A stretch of DNA of 64,000 bases from Ramlibacter algicola (GCF_016641735.1 NZ_JAEDAO010000001.1:1550001-1614000), one strand, 5' to 3'; positions 1 to 8,654 are shown, numbered from the stretch's first letter. Notes: generated by a model not told the origin, from the letters alone. Numbers and translations are program-made.

Positions 1-482
1 TGCTGTTTTCCATCGCCGATTCGCACGTCGAGCGCTTGCAGCGCATCGCCGCGGACGCGGTCGTGCAGGCGCCCGAACCGCAGGCGCGCCTGCGCGTGCT
101 GATCCGGTTGCTGGTCGACGAATACGCGGACGCGCAGGACGCGCACTGGGTGCTCACCAGCGAAGTGCGCTTCCTCGAGCCCGCCGATCGCCGCCGCATC
201 CTCGACCGCGAGCGCGAGGTGGTGCAGGCGTTCGCGGACGTCGTCGCCGCGCTGCGTCCCGACCTGCGCGAAGCCGCGCTCGCCAAGCCGTTGACCATGC
301 TGCTGTTCGGCATGGTCAACTGGATGTTCACCTGGATGAAGCCCGACGGGCCGCTCGACCACGACGCGATGGCGCCGGTGGTGGCGGATTTGTTCCTGGG
401 TGGGCTGGGCGCGGTGCAGGCCAAGCCCTCACCCCAGCCCTCTCCCGGAGGGAGAGGGAGAAAGAAGGAGACGATCACATGA
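1..482 (+). CDS. TetR/AcrR-family transcriptional regulator, C-terminal part (5' end outside window)
   Basis: The frame is open to the left edge, so the N-terminal helix-turn-helix lies outside the window. What is visible is an all-helical ligand-binding/dimerisation domain typical of TetR regulators, with a LFSIADSHVERL segment that usually follows the DNA-binding domain. Its stop overlaps the paaZ start as ATGA, so the two are translationally coupled, and it is a good candidate for a PaaR-like repressor answering to phenylacetyl-CoA-type ligands (inference from position). The last 19 or so residues (PSPQPSPGGRGRKK) are Pro/Gly/Arg-rich and are encoded by a palindromic repeat at 426-456. They are probably not part of the ancestral protein. 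Confidence 0.75.
   Translation, partial: LFSIADSHVERLQRIAADAVVQAPEPQARLRVLIRLLVDEYADAQDAHWVLTSEVRFLEPADRRRILDREREVVQAFADVVAALRPDLREAALAKPLTMLLFGMVNWMFTWMKPDGPLDHDAMAPVVADLFLGGLGAVQAKPSPQPSPGGRGRKKETIT
426..456. repeat. Palindromic repeat inside the TetR 3' end
   Basis: A CCCTCACCCC stretch is followed by CCCTCTCCC-GG-AGGGAGAGGG, a near-perfect hairpin. This motif type recurs between genes in many proteobacteria. Here it is read through in frame as the C-terminus of the TetR protein, and it lies about 20 bases before the paaZ start codon, so the hairpin could also affect translation of paaZ. Confidence 0.6.
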
Positions 483-2527
483 CCACCATCCTCCAGAGCC
501 ACATCGCTGGCCAATGGGTCGGCCGCGAGGCGGCGCAGGTGCTGCGCAGCGCGATCAACGGCAAGCCGGTGGCCAGCACGCATGCCGACAAGCTCGATTT
601 CGCCGCGGCTGTCGACCATGCGCGTCGCGTCGGCGTGCCGAACCTGCTGAAGCTCGATTTCCAGCAGCGCGCCGAGCGGCTCAAGGCGCTGGCGAAGGTC
701 CTGACCGAGCGCAAGGAGGAGCTGTACGCGATCTCGGCGCACACGGGCGCGACGCGCACCGACAGCTGGATCGACATCGAAGGCGGCAGCGGCACGCTGT
801 TCGCGTATGCCGGCGTGGGCACGAACGAACTGCCATCGGGCAACCTGGTGCACGAGGGCCCGGCGATGGCGCTCGGCAAGAAGGGCACGTTCGCGGGCAC
901 GCACATCCTGGTGCCGCGCGGCGGCGTCGCCGTGCACATCAACGCCTTCAACTTCCCCGTGTGGGGCATGCTGGAGAAGTTCGCGCCCACCTTCCTGGCC
1001 GGCATGCCGTGCATCGTGAAACCCGCGACGGCGACCAGCTACCTCACCGAAGCCTGCGTGCGGCTGATGTTGCAATCGGGGCTGCTGCCCGAAGGCAGCC
1101 TGCAACTGGTGATCGGTTCCACGGGCGACCTGCTCGATCACCTCGAAGGGGCCGACGTCGTCACCTTCACCGGCTCGGCCGACACGGCCGCCAAGCTGCG
1201 CGTGCACCCGAACCTGGTGCGGCACTCGATCCCGTTCAATGCCGAGGCCGATTCGCTGAACATGGCGGTGCTCGCGCCGGACGTCACGCCGGACGACGAG
1301 GAGTTCGACCTGTTCGCCAAGGAAGTCGTGCGCGAGATGACGGTCAAGGCCGGCCAGAAATGCACCGCGATCCGGCGCGCGATCGTGCCTCGCCAGCACC
1401 TCGACGCGGTCGCGCAGCGCATCAAGGCGCGGCTGGCGAAGGTCGTCGCCGGCGATCCGTCGCTGGAGGACGTGCGCATGGGCGCGCTGGCCTCGCTGGA
1501 CCAGAAGCGCGACGTCGCCGAGCGCGTGAAGGCGCTGCTGGCGAAGGCGGAGCTCGTGCACGGCGAAAAGGACGGTTTCGCGCCCAGGGGCGAGGGCGTG
1601 GGCGAGGGCGCGTTCTTCGCCCCGACGCTGCTGCTGGCGAAGGATCCGCTGCGCGACGATGCGGTGCACGACATCGAGGCGTTCGGCCCGGTCAGCACGC
1701 TGATGCCGTACGAGGACCTGGACGAAGCGCTGGTGCTTGCCGCCAAGGGCAAGGGCAGCCTGGTCGGCACTCTGGTGACCAAGGACCCGCAGGTCGCGGC
1801 GCGCTTCATCCCGGCGGCCGCGGCGACGCATGGCCGCTTGCTGGTGCTCGATCGCGAGGCCGCGGCCGAGTCGACGGGCCACGGCTCGCCGTTGCCGATG
1901 CTCAAGCACGGTGGGCCGGGTCGCGCCGGTGGTGGCGAGGAACTCGGCGGCGTGCGGGCGGTGAAGCACTACCTGCAGCGCGCCGCGGTGCAGGGCTCGC
2001 CGACGATGCTCAGCGCCGTCACGGGCGAGCACGTGCGCGGCGCGAAGGTGCGCGACAGCGACGTGCACCCGTTTCGCAAGTATTTCGAGGACCTGCAGGT
2101 CGGCGATTCCCTGCTGACGCACCGGCGCACGGTGGGCGAGGCCGACATCGTCAACTTCGGCGGCATCTCGGGCGACTACTTCTACATGCACTTCGACGAA
2201 GTGGCCGCCAAGGACAGCCCCTTCGGCAAGCGCATCGCGCACGGCTACTTCGTGCTGTCCGCGGCGGCAGGCCTGTTCGTGTCGCCCGCGCCCGGCCCGG
2301 TGCTGGCGAACTACGGCCTCGACACGCTGCGGTTCGTGAAGCCGGTGGGCATCGGCGACACGATCCGGGCGCGCCTGACCGCCAAGCGCAAGATCGATCG
2401 CCGCAAGAAGGACGCCAAGGGCGTCGGCCAGGGCGTGGTGGCCTGGGACGTCGAAGTCACCAACCAGGACGGCGAGCTGGTGGCCAGCTACGACATCCTG
2501 ACGCTGGTGGCCAAGCGGGGCGGCTAG
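479..2527 (+). CDS. paaZ: PaaZ: oxepin-CoA hydrolase / 3-oxo-5,6-dehydrosuberyl-CoA semialdehyde dehydrogenase
   Basis: Bifunctional ring-opening enzyme of the aerobic phenylacetyl-CoA pathway: the C-terminal hydratase opens oxepin-CoA and the N-terminal dehydrogenase oxidises the resulting aldehyde with NADP+. The 682-residue length matches the family. Residues 1 to about 510 form the aldehyde dehydrogenase with Glu256 (FNAEADSLN) and catalytic Cys295 (KAGQKCTAI), the same numbering as characterised PaaZ. Residues from about 535 form the MaoC-type hot-dog hydratase with the [10 protein letters not shown]...HGYF motif. The start overlaps the stop of the TetR gene. The next genes downstream are not other paa genes, so the rest of the pathway must be to the left or elsewhere. 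Confidence 0.95.
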   Translation: MTTILQSHIAGQWVGREAAQVLRSAINGKPVASTHADKLDFAAAVDHARRVGVPNLLKLDFQQRAERLKALAKVLTERKEELYAISAHTGATRTDSWIDIEGGSGTLFAYAGVGTNELPSGNLVHEGPAMALGKKGTFAGTHILVPRGGVAVHINAFNFPVWGMLEKFAPTFLAGMPCIVKPATATSYLTEACVRLMLQSGLLPEGSLQLVIGSTGDLLDHLEGADVVTFTGSADTAAKLRVHPNLVRHSIPFNAEADSLNMAVLAPDVTPDDEEFDLFAKEVVREMTVKAGQKCTAIRRAIVPRQHLDAVAQRIKARLAKVVAGDPSLEDVRMGALASLDQKRDVAERVKALLAKAELVHGEKDGFAPRGEGVGEGAFFAPTLLLAKDPLRDDAVHDIEAFGPVSTLMPYEDLDEALVLAAKGKGSLVGTLVTKDPQVAARFIPAAAATHGRLLVLDREAAAESTGHGSPLPMLKHGGPGRAGGGEELGGVRAVKHYLQRAAVQGSPTMLSAVTGEHVRGAKVRDSDVHPFRKYFEDLQVGDSLLTHRRTVGEADIVNFGGISGDYFYMHFDEVAAKDSPFGKRIAHGYFVLSAAAGLFVSPAPGPVLANYGLDTLRFVKPVGIGDTIRARLTAKRKIDRRKKDAKGVGQGVVAWDVEVTNQDGELVASYDILTLVAKRGG

Positions 2528-2540
2528 CCCGCACGGGAAT

Positions 2541-2603
2541 GGATTGCGGATCAAGCCCGCAATGACAAGCGTCTTGTCATCCCGGCGAAAGCCGGGATCC
2601 ATG
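2541..2603. repeat. Dispersed REP-like palindromes, two units
   Basis: Unit one is GGATTGCGG-ATCAA-GCCCGCAATGACAA; unit two is TGTCATCCCGGCGAAAGCCGGGATCCATG. Each is a short hairpin beginning or ending with TGTCAT/ATGACA. The same two types recur at 10.4, 21.6, 39.2, 42.3, 49.9 and 55.3 kb in this window. They fill the gap between paaZ and the next gene. Confidence 0.8.
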
Positions 2604-2674
2604 CCCGGGACGACGCGCTTCGCATCCGGCACGCCAGCCGCTACGCTCGCGGCTCCAACCCAGCCGGAGACCGC

Positions 2675-3571
2675 ATGCCGCCCCGCCTCACTGCCCAGGA
2701 TTTCGACCAGGACCTGCTGATCCTCTTCGACGCTTACGTGCACCGTGCCATTGACCGGCGCGGCTTCCTCGACCAGGCGCAGCGCTTCGCCAAGGCCGGC
2801 GTCACGGCAGCCGGCCTGCTCGCCGCGCTGAGCCCGGACTTCGTCATGGGCCAGCAGGTCAAGCCGGACGATGCGCGCCTCGCCACGCGGCGCATCCAGG
2901 TGGAATCGCCCGAAGGGTCCGGCCAGATCGACGGCTACCTCGCGCGGCCGGCGAGCGCCGGCACGTCGAAGCTGCCGATGGTGCTGGTCATCCACGAGAA
3001 CCGCGGCCTCAACCCGCACATCGAGGACATCACGCGCCGCCTCGCGCTCGACGGCTTCATGGCCTTCGCGCCTGACGCGCTGACCGCGCTGGGCGGTTAT
3101 CCCGGCGACGAGGACAAGGCGCGCGAGAACTTCGCGAGGCTGGACCAGCCGAAGATCCGGCAGGACTTCCTCGCCTGCGCCGCCTGGCTGCGCGCGCGCC
3201 AGGAGGGCAACGGCAAGCTCGGGGCGGTCGGCTTCTGCTACGGCGGGGGCGTCGTGCACTGGCTGGCCACGCAACTGCCCGACCTGGACGCGGGCGTGCC
3301 GTTCTACGGCAACACGCCCGCCCCCGCCGAAGCCGCCAAGGTGAAGGCGCCGCTGCTGGTGCATCTGGCAGGCGTCGACGAGCGCATCAACGCCGCGTGG
3401 CCCGCCTACGAAGCTGCGTTGAAGGCCGCCGGCGTGCGCTACCAGGCGTTCCAGTACGCCGGCACGCAGCACGGCTTCAACAACGACACCACGCCGCGCT
3501 ACGACGCTGCGGCGGCCAGGCAAGCCTGGGACCGCACCATCGCGTTCTTCAAGGAGCAGCTGCGCGCCTGA
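2675..3571 (+). CDS. Dienelactone hydrolase family protein
   Basis: An alpha/beta hydrolase of 298 residues. The DLH-type catalytic triad is visible: Cys188 in GFCYGGG, Asp236 in GVDERIN and His267 in QHGFNND; VLVIHENRGL supplies the oxyanion region. The N-terminal 60 residues form an extension (RRGFLDQAQRFAKAGVTAAGLLAAL) that resembles the Tat-like leader seen in YghX-type DLH homologues, so export is possible but not certain. The substrate cannot be deduced; 4-carboxymethylenebutenolide hydrolysis is the founding activity of the family. It is preceded by its own gap containing repeats and ends convergently with the next gene. Confidence 0.85.
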   Translation: MPPRLTAQDFDQDLLILFDAYVHRAIDRRGFLDQAQRFAKAGVTAAGLLAALSPDFVMGQQVKPDDARLATRRIQVESPEGSGQIDGYLARPASAGTSKLPMVLVIHENRGLNPHIEDITRRLALDGFMAFAPDALTALGGYPGDEDKARENFARLDQPKIRQDFLACAAWLRARQEGNGKLGAVGFCYGGGVVHWLATQLPDLDAGVPFYGNTPAPAEAAKVKAPLLVHLAGVDERINAAWPAYEAALKAAGVRYQAFQYAGTQHGFNNDTTPRYDAAAARQAWDRTIAFFKEQLRA

Positions 3572-3587
3572 AGGCGCGCCGTCAGGC
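3566..3587. terminator. Palindrome spanning two convergent stop codons
   Basis: GCCTGA-A-GGCGCGCC-G-TCAGGC is a 22-base palindrome with one mismatched pair. It contains the stop codon of the DLH gene on the plus strand and that of the phosphatase-fold gene on the minus strand. It could fold on both transcripts as a bidirectional stop, but there is no T-tract, so this is tentative. Confidence 0.4.
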
Positions 3588-4424
3588 GATCTCGACCGCG
3601 ACCGGCTGGTGGTCGGACGCCTGCGTGTCCGCGTCGATCCGCAGGCTGCGCACGCGATCGCGCAACGCGTTGCTGACCAGCACGAAGTCGGACGTCACCG
3701 GCTCCGGCCCGAAGCGGCGGTCGTAGATCCGGAACGTGGGCGCGTGCGGCGCCGCGCCGTTCAGCAGCCGCCAGCTGTCGTGCCACTGGTCGATGCCGCC
3801 GCCCTGCGTGACGGCGCCGTACTCCGGCTCGGTCGGTTCGAAATTGAAGTCGCCACACAGGATGGCCTGCGCCGTGTGCGTCTTGCTGCGGAACGGCGAG
3901 CCGTCGTCGCTGGGCTCCGGCGGGTGGGCGGCCTGCTCGCTGCCTTCCAGCAGCAGCGCGCGCAAGGCCTGCGCCTGCGCCATGCGCTGCTTCTTCGAAT
4001 AGAACTCCAGGTGCGTCGTCAGCACGCGCACCGGCCCGAGCGCCGGGTCGCGCAGCGTGACCACCGTGCACATGCGCGGCATGCTGCGCACGCCGTCATC
4101 GGCGGGGTAGGGCAGGGCATGGTGCTGCACCTGCAGCACCGGCAGGCGGGTGGCGATCAGGTTGCCGAAGCGGCTGCGGCCGTGCTCGTTCCATTCGTCC
4201 ACGGCGGCGCCGAAGAACACCTGGAACCCCGGCAGCAACTGCTCGACGATCGCCGGCTGGTCGTGCGCGGCATTGCCCTGCACGCGCGGGTAGTTCACCG
4301 CGACTTCCTGAAGGCACAGCACGTCGAAGTCCGCGAGCGCGCGCGCGTGCTCGACGATGCGCTCCACGCTCACCACCCCGTCGTTGCCGCAGCACCATTG
4401 CGTGTTCCACGTCACCAGGCGCAT
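3582..4424 (-). CDS. Endonuclease/exonuclease/phosphatase family protein, last gene of the ABC import operon
   Basis: 280 residues with the complete EEP signature in order: TWNTQ near the N-terminus (metal-binding Asn), LCLQEV (metal-binding Glu), TTHLEFYS, CGDFNFEP, TSDFVLVS and the C-terminal ASDHQPV Asp-His. EEP enzymes cleave phosphodiesters or phosphomonoesters using a divalent metal. There is no signal peptide, so it acts in the cytoplasm. The start codon directly abuts the stop of the upstream permease gene, so it belongs to that operon. In classical ugp operons this position is held by the glycerophosphodiesterase UgpQ; an analogous role on an imported phosphodiester is a reasonable inference. 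Confidence 0.85.
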   Translation of the reverse strand: MRLVTWNTQWCCGNDGVVSVERIVEHARALADFDVLCLQEVAVNYPRVQGNAAHDQPAIVEQLLPGFQVFFGAAVDEWNEHGRSRFGNLIATRLPVLQVQHHALPYPADDGVRSMPRMCTVVTLRDPALGPVRVLTTHLEFYSKKQRMAQAQALRALLLEGSEQAAHPPEPSDDGSPFRSKTHTAQAILCGDFNFEPTEPEYGAVTQGGGIDQWHDSWRLLNGAAPHAPTFRIYDRRFGPEPVTSDFVLVSNALRDRVRSLRIDADTQASDHQPVAVEIA

Positions 4425-5255
4425 CTACTTGATCCCCGCTCGCATGAAGCTCTGCACGAATTGCCGCTGGAACAGCAGGAAGCCCACCAGCAGCGGCGCC
4501 GCCGTCAGCAGCGTGGCGGCCGTGATGACCGACCAGTCGACGCCCTGGTCGACGGACGAGAACACCTGCAGTCCGACGGTGAGCGGCCGCGCATTGACGC
4601 TGTTGGTGATGATCAGCGGCCACAGGAAGTTGTTCCAGTGGAAGCTCACCGACACGAGCCCGAACGCCGTGTACACCGGGCGCGCCAGCGGCACGTACAC
4701 GCGCCACAGCGTCTGCAGCGCGCTGGCGCCTTCGACCCGCGCCGCCTCGTCCAGCTCCTTCGGGATGCCCAGGAAGGTCTGGCGCAGCAGGAAGATCGCG
4801 AACGCCGAGGCGAAGTAGGGCAGCCCGATGCCGACCAGCGAGTCGACCAGGCCCAGGTGCGCCATCGTCTTGTAGTTCTCGACCAGCAGGATGTCGGGCA
4901 TGACCATCAGCTGCACGAGCACCAGCGCGAAGGCGATGCCGCGGCCGGGGAAGGTGTAGCGCGCGAAGGCGTACGCCGCCAGGGTGGCCAGCACCAACTG
5001 CACGCCGAGGATCATCGTGACCAGCAACGTGGTGTTGAGGAAGTAGCGCGCGAACGGTGCCGCCTCCCAGGCGCGGCGGAAGTTGTCGAGCGTCAGCGGT
5101 GCGAACAAGGCGAACCGCGTCGAGTATTCGGCCGGATGGAACGCGGTCCAGACCGCGTACGCCAGCGGCAGGATCCACAGCAGCGCCAGCAGCCAGGCGC
5201 CGATGGTGTCGAGCTTCCCGGGCGCGGCCCAGGGCGGCGGGGCGGCTTCTTTCAT
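4425..5255 (-). CDS. Carbohydrate-type ABC transporter permease (MalG/UgpE-like)
   Basis: 276 residues with six predicted transmembrane segments and the EAA loop (KELDEAARVEGASALQTLWRVYVPLARP) that docks onto the ATPase. The ATG overlaps the stop of the upstream permease (ATGA), which decides the start; the frame is open further upstream but that part only mirrors the other gene. It belongs to the CUT1 inner-membrane permease pair, resembling UgpE. The substrate is not determinable from the permease alone. Confidence 0.9.
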   Translation of the reverse strand: MKEAAPPPWAAPGKLDTIGAWLLALLWILPLAYAVWTAFHPAEYSTRFALFAPLTLDNFRRAWEAAPFARYFLNTTLLVTMILGVQLVLATLAAYAFARYTFPGRGIAFALVLVQLMVMPDILLVENYKTMAHLGLVDSLVGIGLPYFASAFAIFLLRQTFLGIPKELDEAARVEGASALQTLWRVYVPLARPVYTAFGLVSVSFHWNNFLWPLIITNSVNARPLTVGLQVFSSVDQGVDWSVITAATLLTAAPLLVGFLLFQRQFVQSFMRAGIK

Positions 5256-6322
5256 TTGTAGTGCACCCGCTTGTCCAGCACGAAGAACTGGAACAGCGCG
5301 ACGCTTGCGAGCGTGACCACGAGCACCACGCTGATCGCGCTGGCGTAGCCGGTGTCCCAGAACTTGAACCCGACTTCGTACAGGTGGTACAGCAGCAGCG
5401 TCGACGCGTTGTCCGGGCCGCCGCGCGTGAGGATGAAGACGTGGTCGACCATGCGAAAGCCGTTGATGATGGCGTTGACCAGCACGAACAGCGTGGTGGG
5501 CATGAGCAGCGGCCACTGGATGCGGCGGAAGAAGGTCCAGCGCGATGCGCCCTCGATGGCCGCGGCTTCACGCAGGCTGGGGTTCAGCGTCTGCAGCGCG
5601 GCCAGGTAGAAGATCATGAAGAAGCCGGCTTCCTTCCACACCGCGACGACCGTGATGCACGCGAGGGCGGTGGATGGGTTGCCCAGCCAGTTGTGCGACG
5701 GCAGCCCGAGCGCGCCGGTCACCTGCTCCAGCAGGCCGTACTGCGGCGTGTAGAAGAACAGCCAGATGTTGGCCACCGCGATCATCGGCAGCACGGTCGG
5801 CGTGAAGTACGCCATGCGCACCGCGGCGCGGCCGGGGATGCGCTCGTTGACCCACAGTGCCATCAGCAGCGCCAGGCCGATCGACAGCGGGATGGTGGCG
5901 CCGGCGAACCACAGGTTGTTGGTCACGGCCTTCCAGAACACCGGGTCCTCGGCCATGACCTGGTAGTTCTCCAGCCCGACCCACACGCCCGGGCGGCTGC
6001 CGCGGGGCGTGGAGAAGAAGCTGTCGATGAAGGTGGCGACCGCCGGCCAGTGCGTGAACGCCGCCAGCAGCACCAGCGCCGGCAGCAGCAACAGCCAGGC
6101 GTGCAAGGCGGCCAGGCCGTCGCCGGCCGGCCGCGCCGCGCGGCGAATGCTACGTGGATCCCCGCCTGCGCGGGGATGACGGGCCTCGCGGTCGCTCGGT
6201 CGAATGCCAAATGGATCCCCGCCTGCGCGGGGATGACCGGCCTCGCGGCCGCTCGGTCGAATGCCAAATGGATCCCCGCCTGCGCGGGGATGACCGGCCT
6301 CGCGGCCGCTCGGTCCGGTCAC
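5252..6322 (-). CDS. Carbohydrate-type ABC transporter permease (MalF/UgpA-like) with repeat-derived N-terminal extension
   Basis: CUT1 permease partner with six predicted transmembrane segments starting at ALHAWLLLLPALVLLAAF and an EAA loop (LREAAAIEGASRWTFFRRIQWPLL). The GTG start overlaps the TGA of the binding-protein gene (GTGA). The first 60 or so residues are three near-identical 19-residue repeats (PSGREAGHPRAGGDPFGIR type) encoded by three 57-base tandem copies of a palindromic repeat. Because 57 is divisible by three, the insertion keeps the frame between the coupled start codon and the membrane part. An internal TTG just before HAWLLLL could also be used. The mature protein may therefore be about 290 residues. 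Confidence 0.88.
   Translation of the reverse strand: MTGPSGREAGHPRAGGDPFGIRPSGREAGHPRAGGDPFGIRPSDREARHPRAGGDPRSIRRAARPAGDGLAALHAWLLLLPALVLLAAFTHWPAVATFIDSFFSTPRGSRPGVWVGLENYQVMAEDPVFWKAVTNNLWFAGATIPLSIGLALLMALWVNERIPGRAAVRMAYFTPTVLPMIAVANIWLFFYTPQYGLLEQVTGALGLPSHNWLGNPSTALACITVVAVWKEAGFFMIFYLAALQTLNPSLREAAAIEGASRWTFFRRIQWPLLMPTTLFVLVNAIINGFRMVDHVFILTRGGPDNASTLLLYHLYEVGFKFWDTGYASAISVVLVVTLASVALFQFFVLDKRVHYK
6145..6315. repeat. Three tandem 57-base repeats within a permease 5' end
   Basis: Copies start at 6145, 6202 and 6259. Each contains the hairpin GGATCCCCGCC-TGC-GCGGGGATGAC followed by a GGCCTCGCGGCCGCTCGGTC spacer. The second and third copies are almost identical; the first differs at a few positions. 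The core palindrome is the same family as the dispersed repeats found between genes elsewhere in the window, but here the copies lie in the translated region. Confidence 0.9.
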
Positions 6323-7614
6323 TTGTACGAGCGCAGCAGGCGGTCCGCCTCGCGCTGGGCGTCCTGCATCGCCTGCGCCGGCGGCTTGGCGCCGGTCAGC
6401 GCGGCCTGCAGGCCGTCGTTCAGCGCCTTGGTGACGCGCTGGTTGTCGTGCGTCGAGAGCTCGGCCACGGAGTGCGGCAGCTGGTCACGTGCGACCAGGG
6501 CCGGCGGGAACTCGCTGCCGTACTTCTTCAGCGGCGGCGTCTCGTACGCGGCGGGCGACACGGCGACGTAGCCGGTGTCGATGCTCCACTGCGCGGCGCG
6601 CTCGGGCGCGGTGACCCACTTGATGAACTTGAACGCGGCTTCCTGCTGCGCGGGCGACGCCTTCTTGAAGATGTAGAAGTTGCCGCCGCCGGTGGGCGAG
6701 CCCTTGCGCTTGTTGGCCGGGATCATGCCGACGCCGAAGTCGAACTTGGCGTTGGAACGGATGTTGGTGAGGTTGCCAGTCGTCGTGTAGATGATCGCGG
6801 CCTTCTTCTCGAAGAAGTCCTTGGGGGTGGTGCCCCACTCGACGACGCCGGGCGGGTGCACGCCGGCCTTGCCGAGGTCGACCCAGTATTGCAGCGCCTC
6901 GACGACCTTCGGGTCGTCGAACTTCACCTGCGTGCCGGCCTCGTTGGCCAGGATCGCGTCGTTGGTCGTCGTGAGCGTCTGGAACAGCCAGTACGGGAAG
7001 CCGCTGGACGGGATCTGCACGCCGTACTGCGTGACCTTGCCGCTGCTGTCCTTCTTCGTGAGCTTGGTCGCCATGGACTTCAGCTCGGCCCAGGTCTGGG
7101 GCGCCTTGTTCGGGTCGAGTCCGGCTTCCTTGAACGCTTCCTTGTTCCAGTACATGACCACGGTGGACCGCTGGAAGGGCACGCCCCAGGTCTTGCCGCC
7201 GGCCTGGCTGTTCAGCATGAAGGCCTTGTAGAAGCTGCCCATCCAGGCCTTGTCCTCGGCGGTCTTCACGAAGCCGTCGACCGGCACGATGGCGTCCTCG
7301 TCGATCAGCGTGAACATGTCGGTGGACAGCAGCACCGAGAACACCGGCGGCGTGCCGGCCTTGTGCGCGGTGAGGGCCTTGACGATGGTTTCCTGGTAGG
7401 TGCCGGCGTAGATCGGCGTCACCTTGATGCCAGGGTTGGCCTTCATGAAGTCGTTGGCGAAGCCGTCGATGATCTTGGCGATCGGCCCGCCGACGGCCAC
7501 CGGGTAGAAGAACGGGATCTCGACTTGCTGCTGCGCGCGCGCCGCGCCGCCGATGCCCAGGGCGGCCGCGGCCGCGAGCGCGGCGACGCCGCGGTTGAAG
7601 GTCTTGCGTTGCAT
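6319..7614 (-). CDS. ABC transporter extracellular substrate-binding protein (UgpB/MalE-like)
   Basis: 431 residues with a cleavable signal peptide (KTFNRGVAALAAAAALGIGGAARAQ). The mature start QVEIPFFYPVAVGGPIAKIIDGF followed by NPGIKVTPIYAGTYQETIVKALTAHKAGTPP resembles UgpB-type solute-binding proteins of cluster B. PTGGGNFYIFK and the C-terminal helical lobe are also typical. It is periplasmic and delivers ligand to the two downstream permeases. It lies 16 bases after the ATPase gene and is coupled to the first permease by GTGA. A glycerol-3-phosphate or glycerophosphodiester ligand is suggested only by similarity and by the phosphatase-fold gene at the operon end. Confidence 0.88.
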   Translation of the reverse strand: MQRKTFNRGVAALAAAAALGIGGAARAQQQVEIPFFYPVAVGGPIAKIIDGFANDFMKANPGIKVTPIYAGTYQETIVKALTAHKAGTPPVFSVLLSTDMFTLIDEDAIVPVDGFVKTAEDKAWMGSFYKAFMLNSQAGGKTWGVPFQRSTVVMYWNKEAFKEAGLDPNKAPQTWAELKSMATKLTKKDSSGKVTQYGVQIPSSGFPYWLFQTLTTTNDAILANEAGTQVKFDDPKVVEALQYWVDLGKAGVHPPGVVEWGTTPKDFFEKKAAIIYTTTGNLTNIRSNAKFDFGVGMIPANKRKGSPTGGGNFYIFKKASPAQQEAAFKFIKWVTAPERAAQWSIDTGYVAVSPAAYETPPLKKYGSEFPPALVARDQLPHSVAELSTHDNQRVTKALNDGLQAALTGAKPPAQAMQDAQREADRLLRSYK

Positions 7615-7630
7615 GCTGGTCTCCTCGTTG

Positions 7631-8644
7631 TCAGTGCAGGCGCTGCCCGCGGTCGTCGAAATGGTGGGCGCGGGCCGGCGGCCAGCCCAGGTGCACGGTG
7701 CCGCCGGCAGCCAGCGTGGCCTGGCCTTCGGTGCGGAGGGTGAGCGTCTCGCTGCCGATGGCGCAGTGCGCGACCAGGTCGGCGCCCAGGTATTCCACGG
7801 CGCGCACGGTGGCGGGCACCGGCCCGCCGATCATGATGTCTTCGGGCCGCACGCCCAGCCAGTGCGCGGCACGGCCGGCACCGACGTCGCTGCCCGCGAT
7901 GCGGTCGCCGTCCAGGCGCAGCAGGTTCATCGCGGGCGTGCCGACGAAGCTGGCGGCGAACGTCGTTTCCGGCTGGGCATACAGCTCGCGCGGCGTGGCG
8001 GCCTGTTCGATGCGGCCCTTGTTCAGCAGCACGACCTGGTCGGCCATGCTCATCGCTTCGGCCTGGTCGTGCGTGACGTACACGACCGTGAGCCCCAGCC
8101 GCTGCTGCAGCTGGCGCAGTTCGGTGCGCATCTCCTGCCGCAGCCGCGCGTCCAGGTTGGACAGCGGCTCGTCCATCAGGCACACCTTGGCCTGCGCCAC
8201 CAGCGCGCGGCCCAGGGCGACGCGCTGCTGCTGTCCGCCGGAGAGCTGCGACGGCTTGCGATCGAGCAGCGCGGACAGGCCCAGCAGTTGCGCCGCCTCG
8301 TCGAGCCGCCGCGCGGCTTCGTCCTTCGGCACCTTGCGCACCTGCAGGCCGAATGCGATGTTCTGCGCGACCGACAGGTGCGGGAACAGGGCGTAGTTCT
8401 GGAACACCATCGCGATGCCGCGCCGCGCCGGTGGAAGCGCGGTGACGTCCTGGCCGTCGATGAGGACGCGGCCGCTAGTGGCCGTCTCCAGCCCCGCGAC
8501 GATGCGCAGGGTGGTGGACTTGCCGCAGCCCGAGGGGCCGAGCAGCACGCAGAAGGTGCCGGAAGGAATGTCGAGCGTGATGTCGTGCAAGGCCGTGGTG
8601 TCGCCCCACTGCTTGCCGACACCCTCGAGCCGGATCGATGCCAT
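7631..8644 (-). CDS. ABC transporter ATP-binding protein (UgpC/MalK-like), first gene of the import operon
   Basis: 337 residues. Walker A GPSGCGKST, Q-loop VFQNYALFPHL, signature LSGGQQQRVALGRAL, Walker B VCLMDEPLSNLD and H-loop YVTHDQAEAM are all present. The C-terminal 100 residues are the TOBE/OB domain of CUT1 ATPases (GVRPEDIMIGG). The start MASIRLEGV is chosen because upstream codons lack similarity. As first gene of a five-gene unit, its promoter should lie in 8645-8712, where a TCACGG-N4-CCGTGA inverted repeat is found. Confidence 0.92.
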   Translation of the reverse strand: MASIRLEGVGKQWGDTTALHDITLDIPSGTFCVLLGPSGCGKSTTLRIVAGLETATSGRVLIDGQDVTALPPARRGIAMVFQNYALFPHLSVAQNIAFGLQVRKVPKDEAARRLDEAAQLLGLSALLDRKPSQLSGGQQQRVALGRALVAQAKVCLMDEPLSNLDARLRQEMRTELRQLQQRLGLTVVYVTHDQAEAMSMADQVVLLNKGRIEQAATPRELYAQPETTFAASFVGTPAMNLLRLDGDRIAGSDVGAGRAAHWLGVRPEDIMIGGPVPATVRAVEYLGADLVAHCAIGSETLTLRTEGQATLAAGGTVHLGWPPARAHHFDDRGQRLH

Positions 8645-8654
8645 CGGCTGAGTA

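Noticed and set aside
400..2565. Long plus-strand frame of about 720 codons overlapping paaZ
   Set aside because: Arg/Ala/Gly-rich translation in the alternative frame of a high-GC gene; paaZ explains the region with full catalytic motifs.
6145..6315. Could the 57-base tandem repeats be a CRISPR array?
   Set aside because: There are no variable spacers; the whole 57-base unit is repeated head to tail and no cas genes are present.
3609..6571. Long plus-strand frames across the ABC operon
   Set aside because: Opposite strand to five genes with clear motifs and stop-start couplings; composition is that of shadows.
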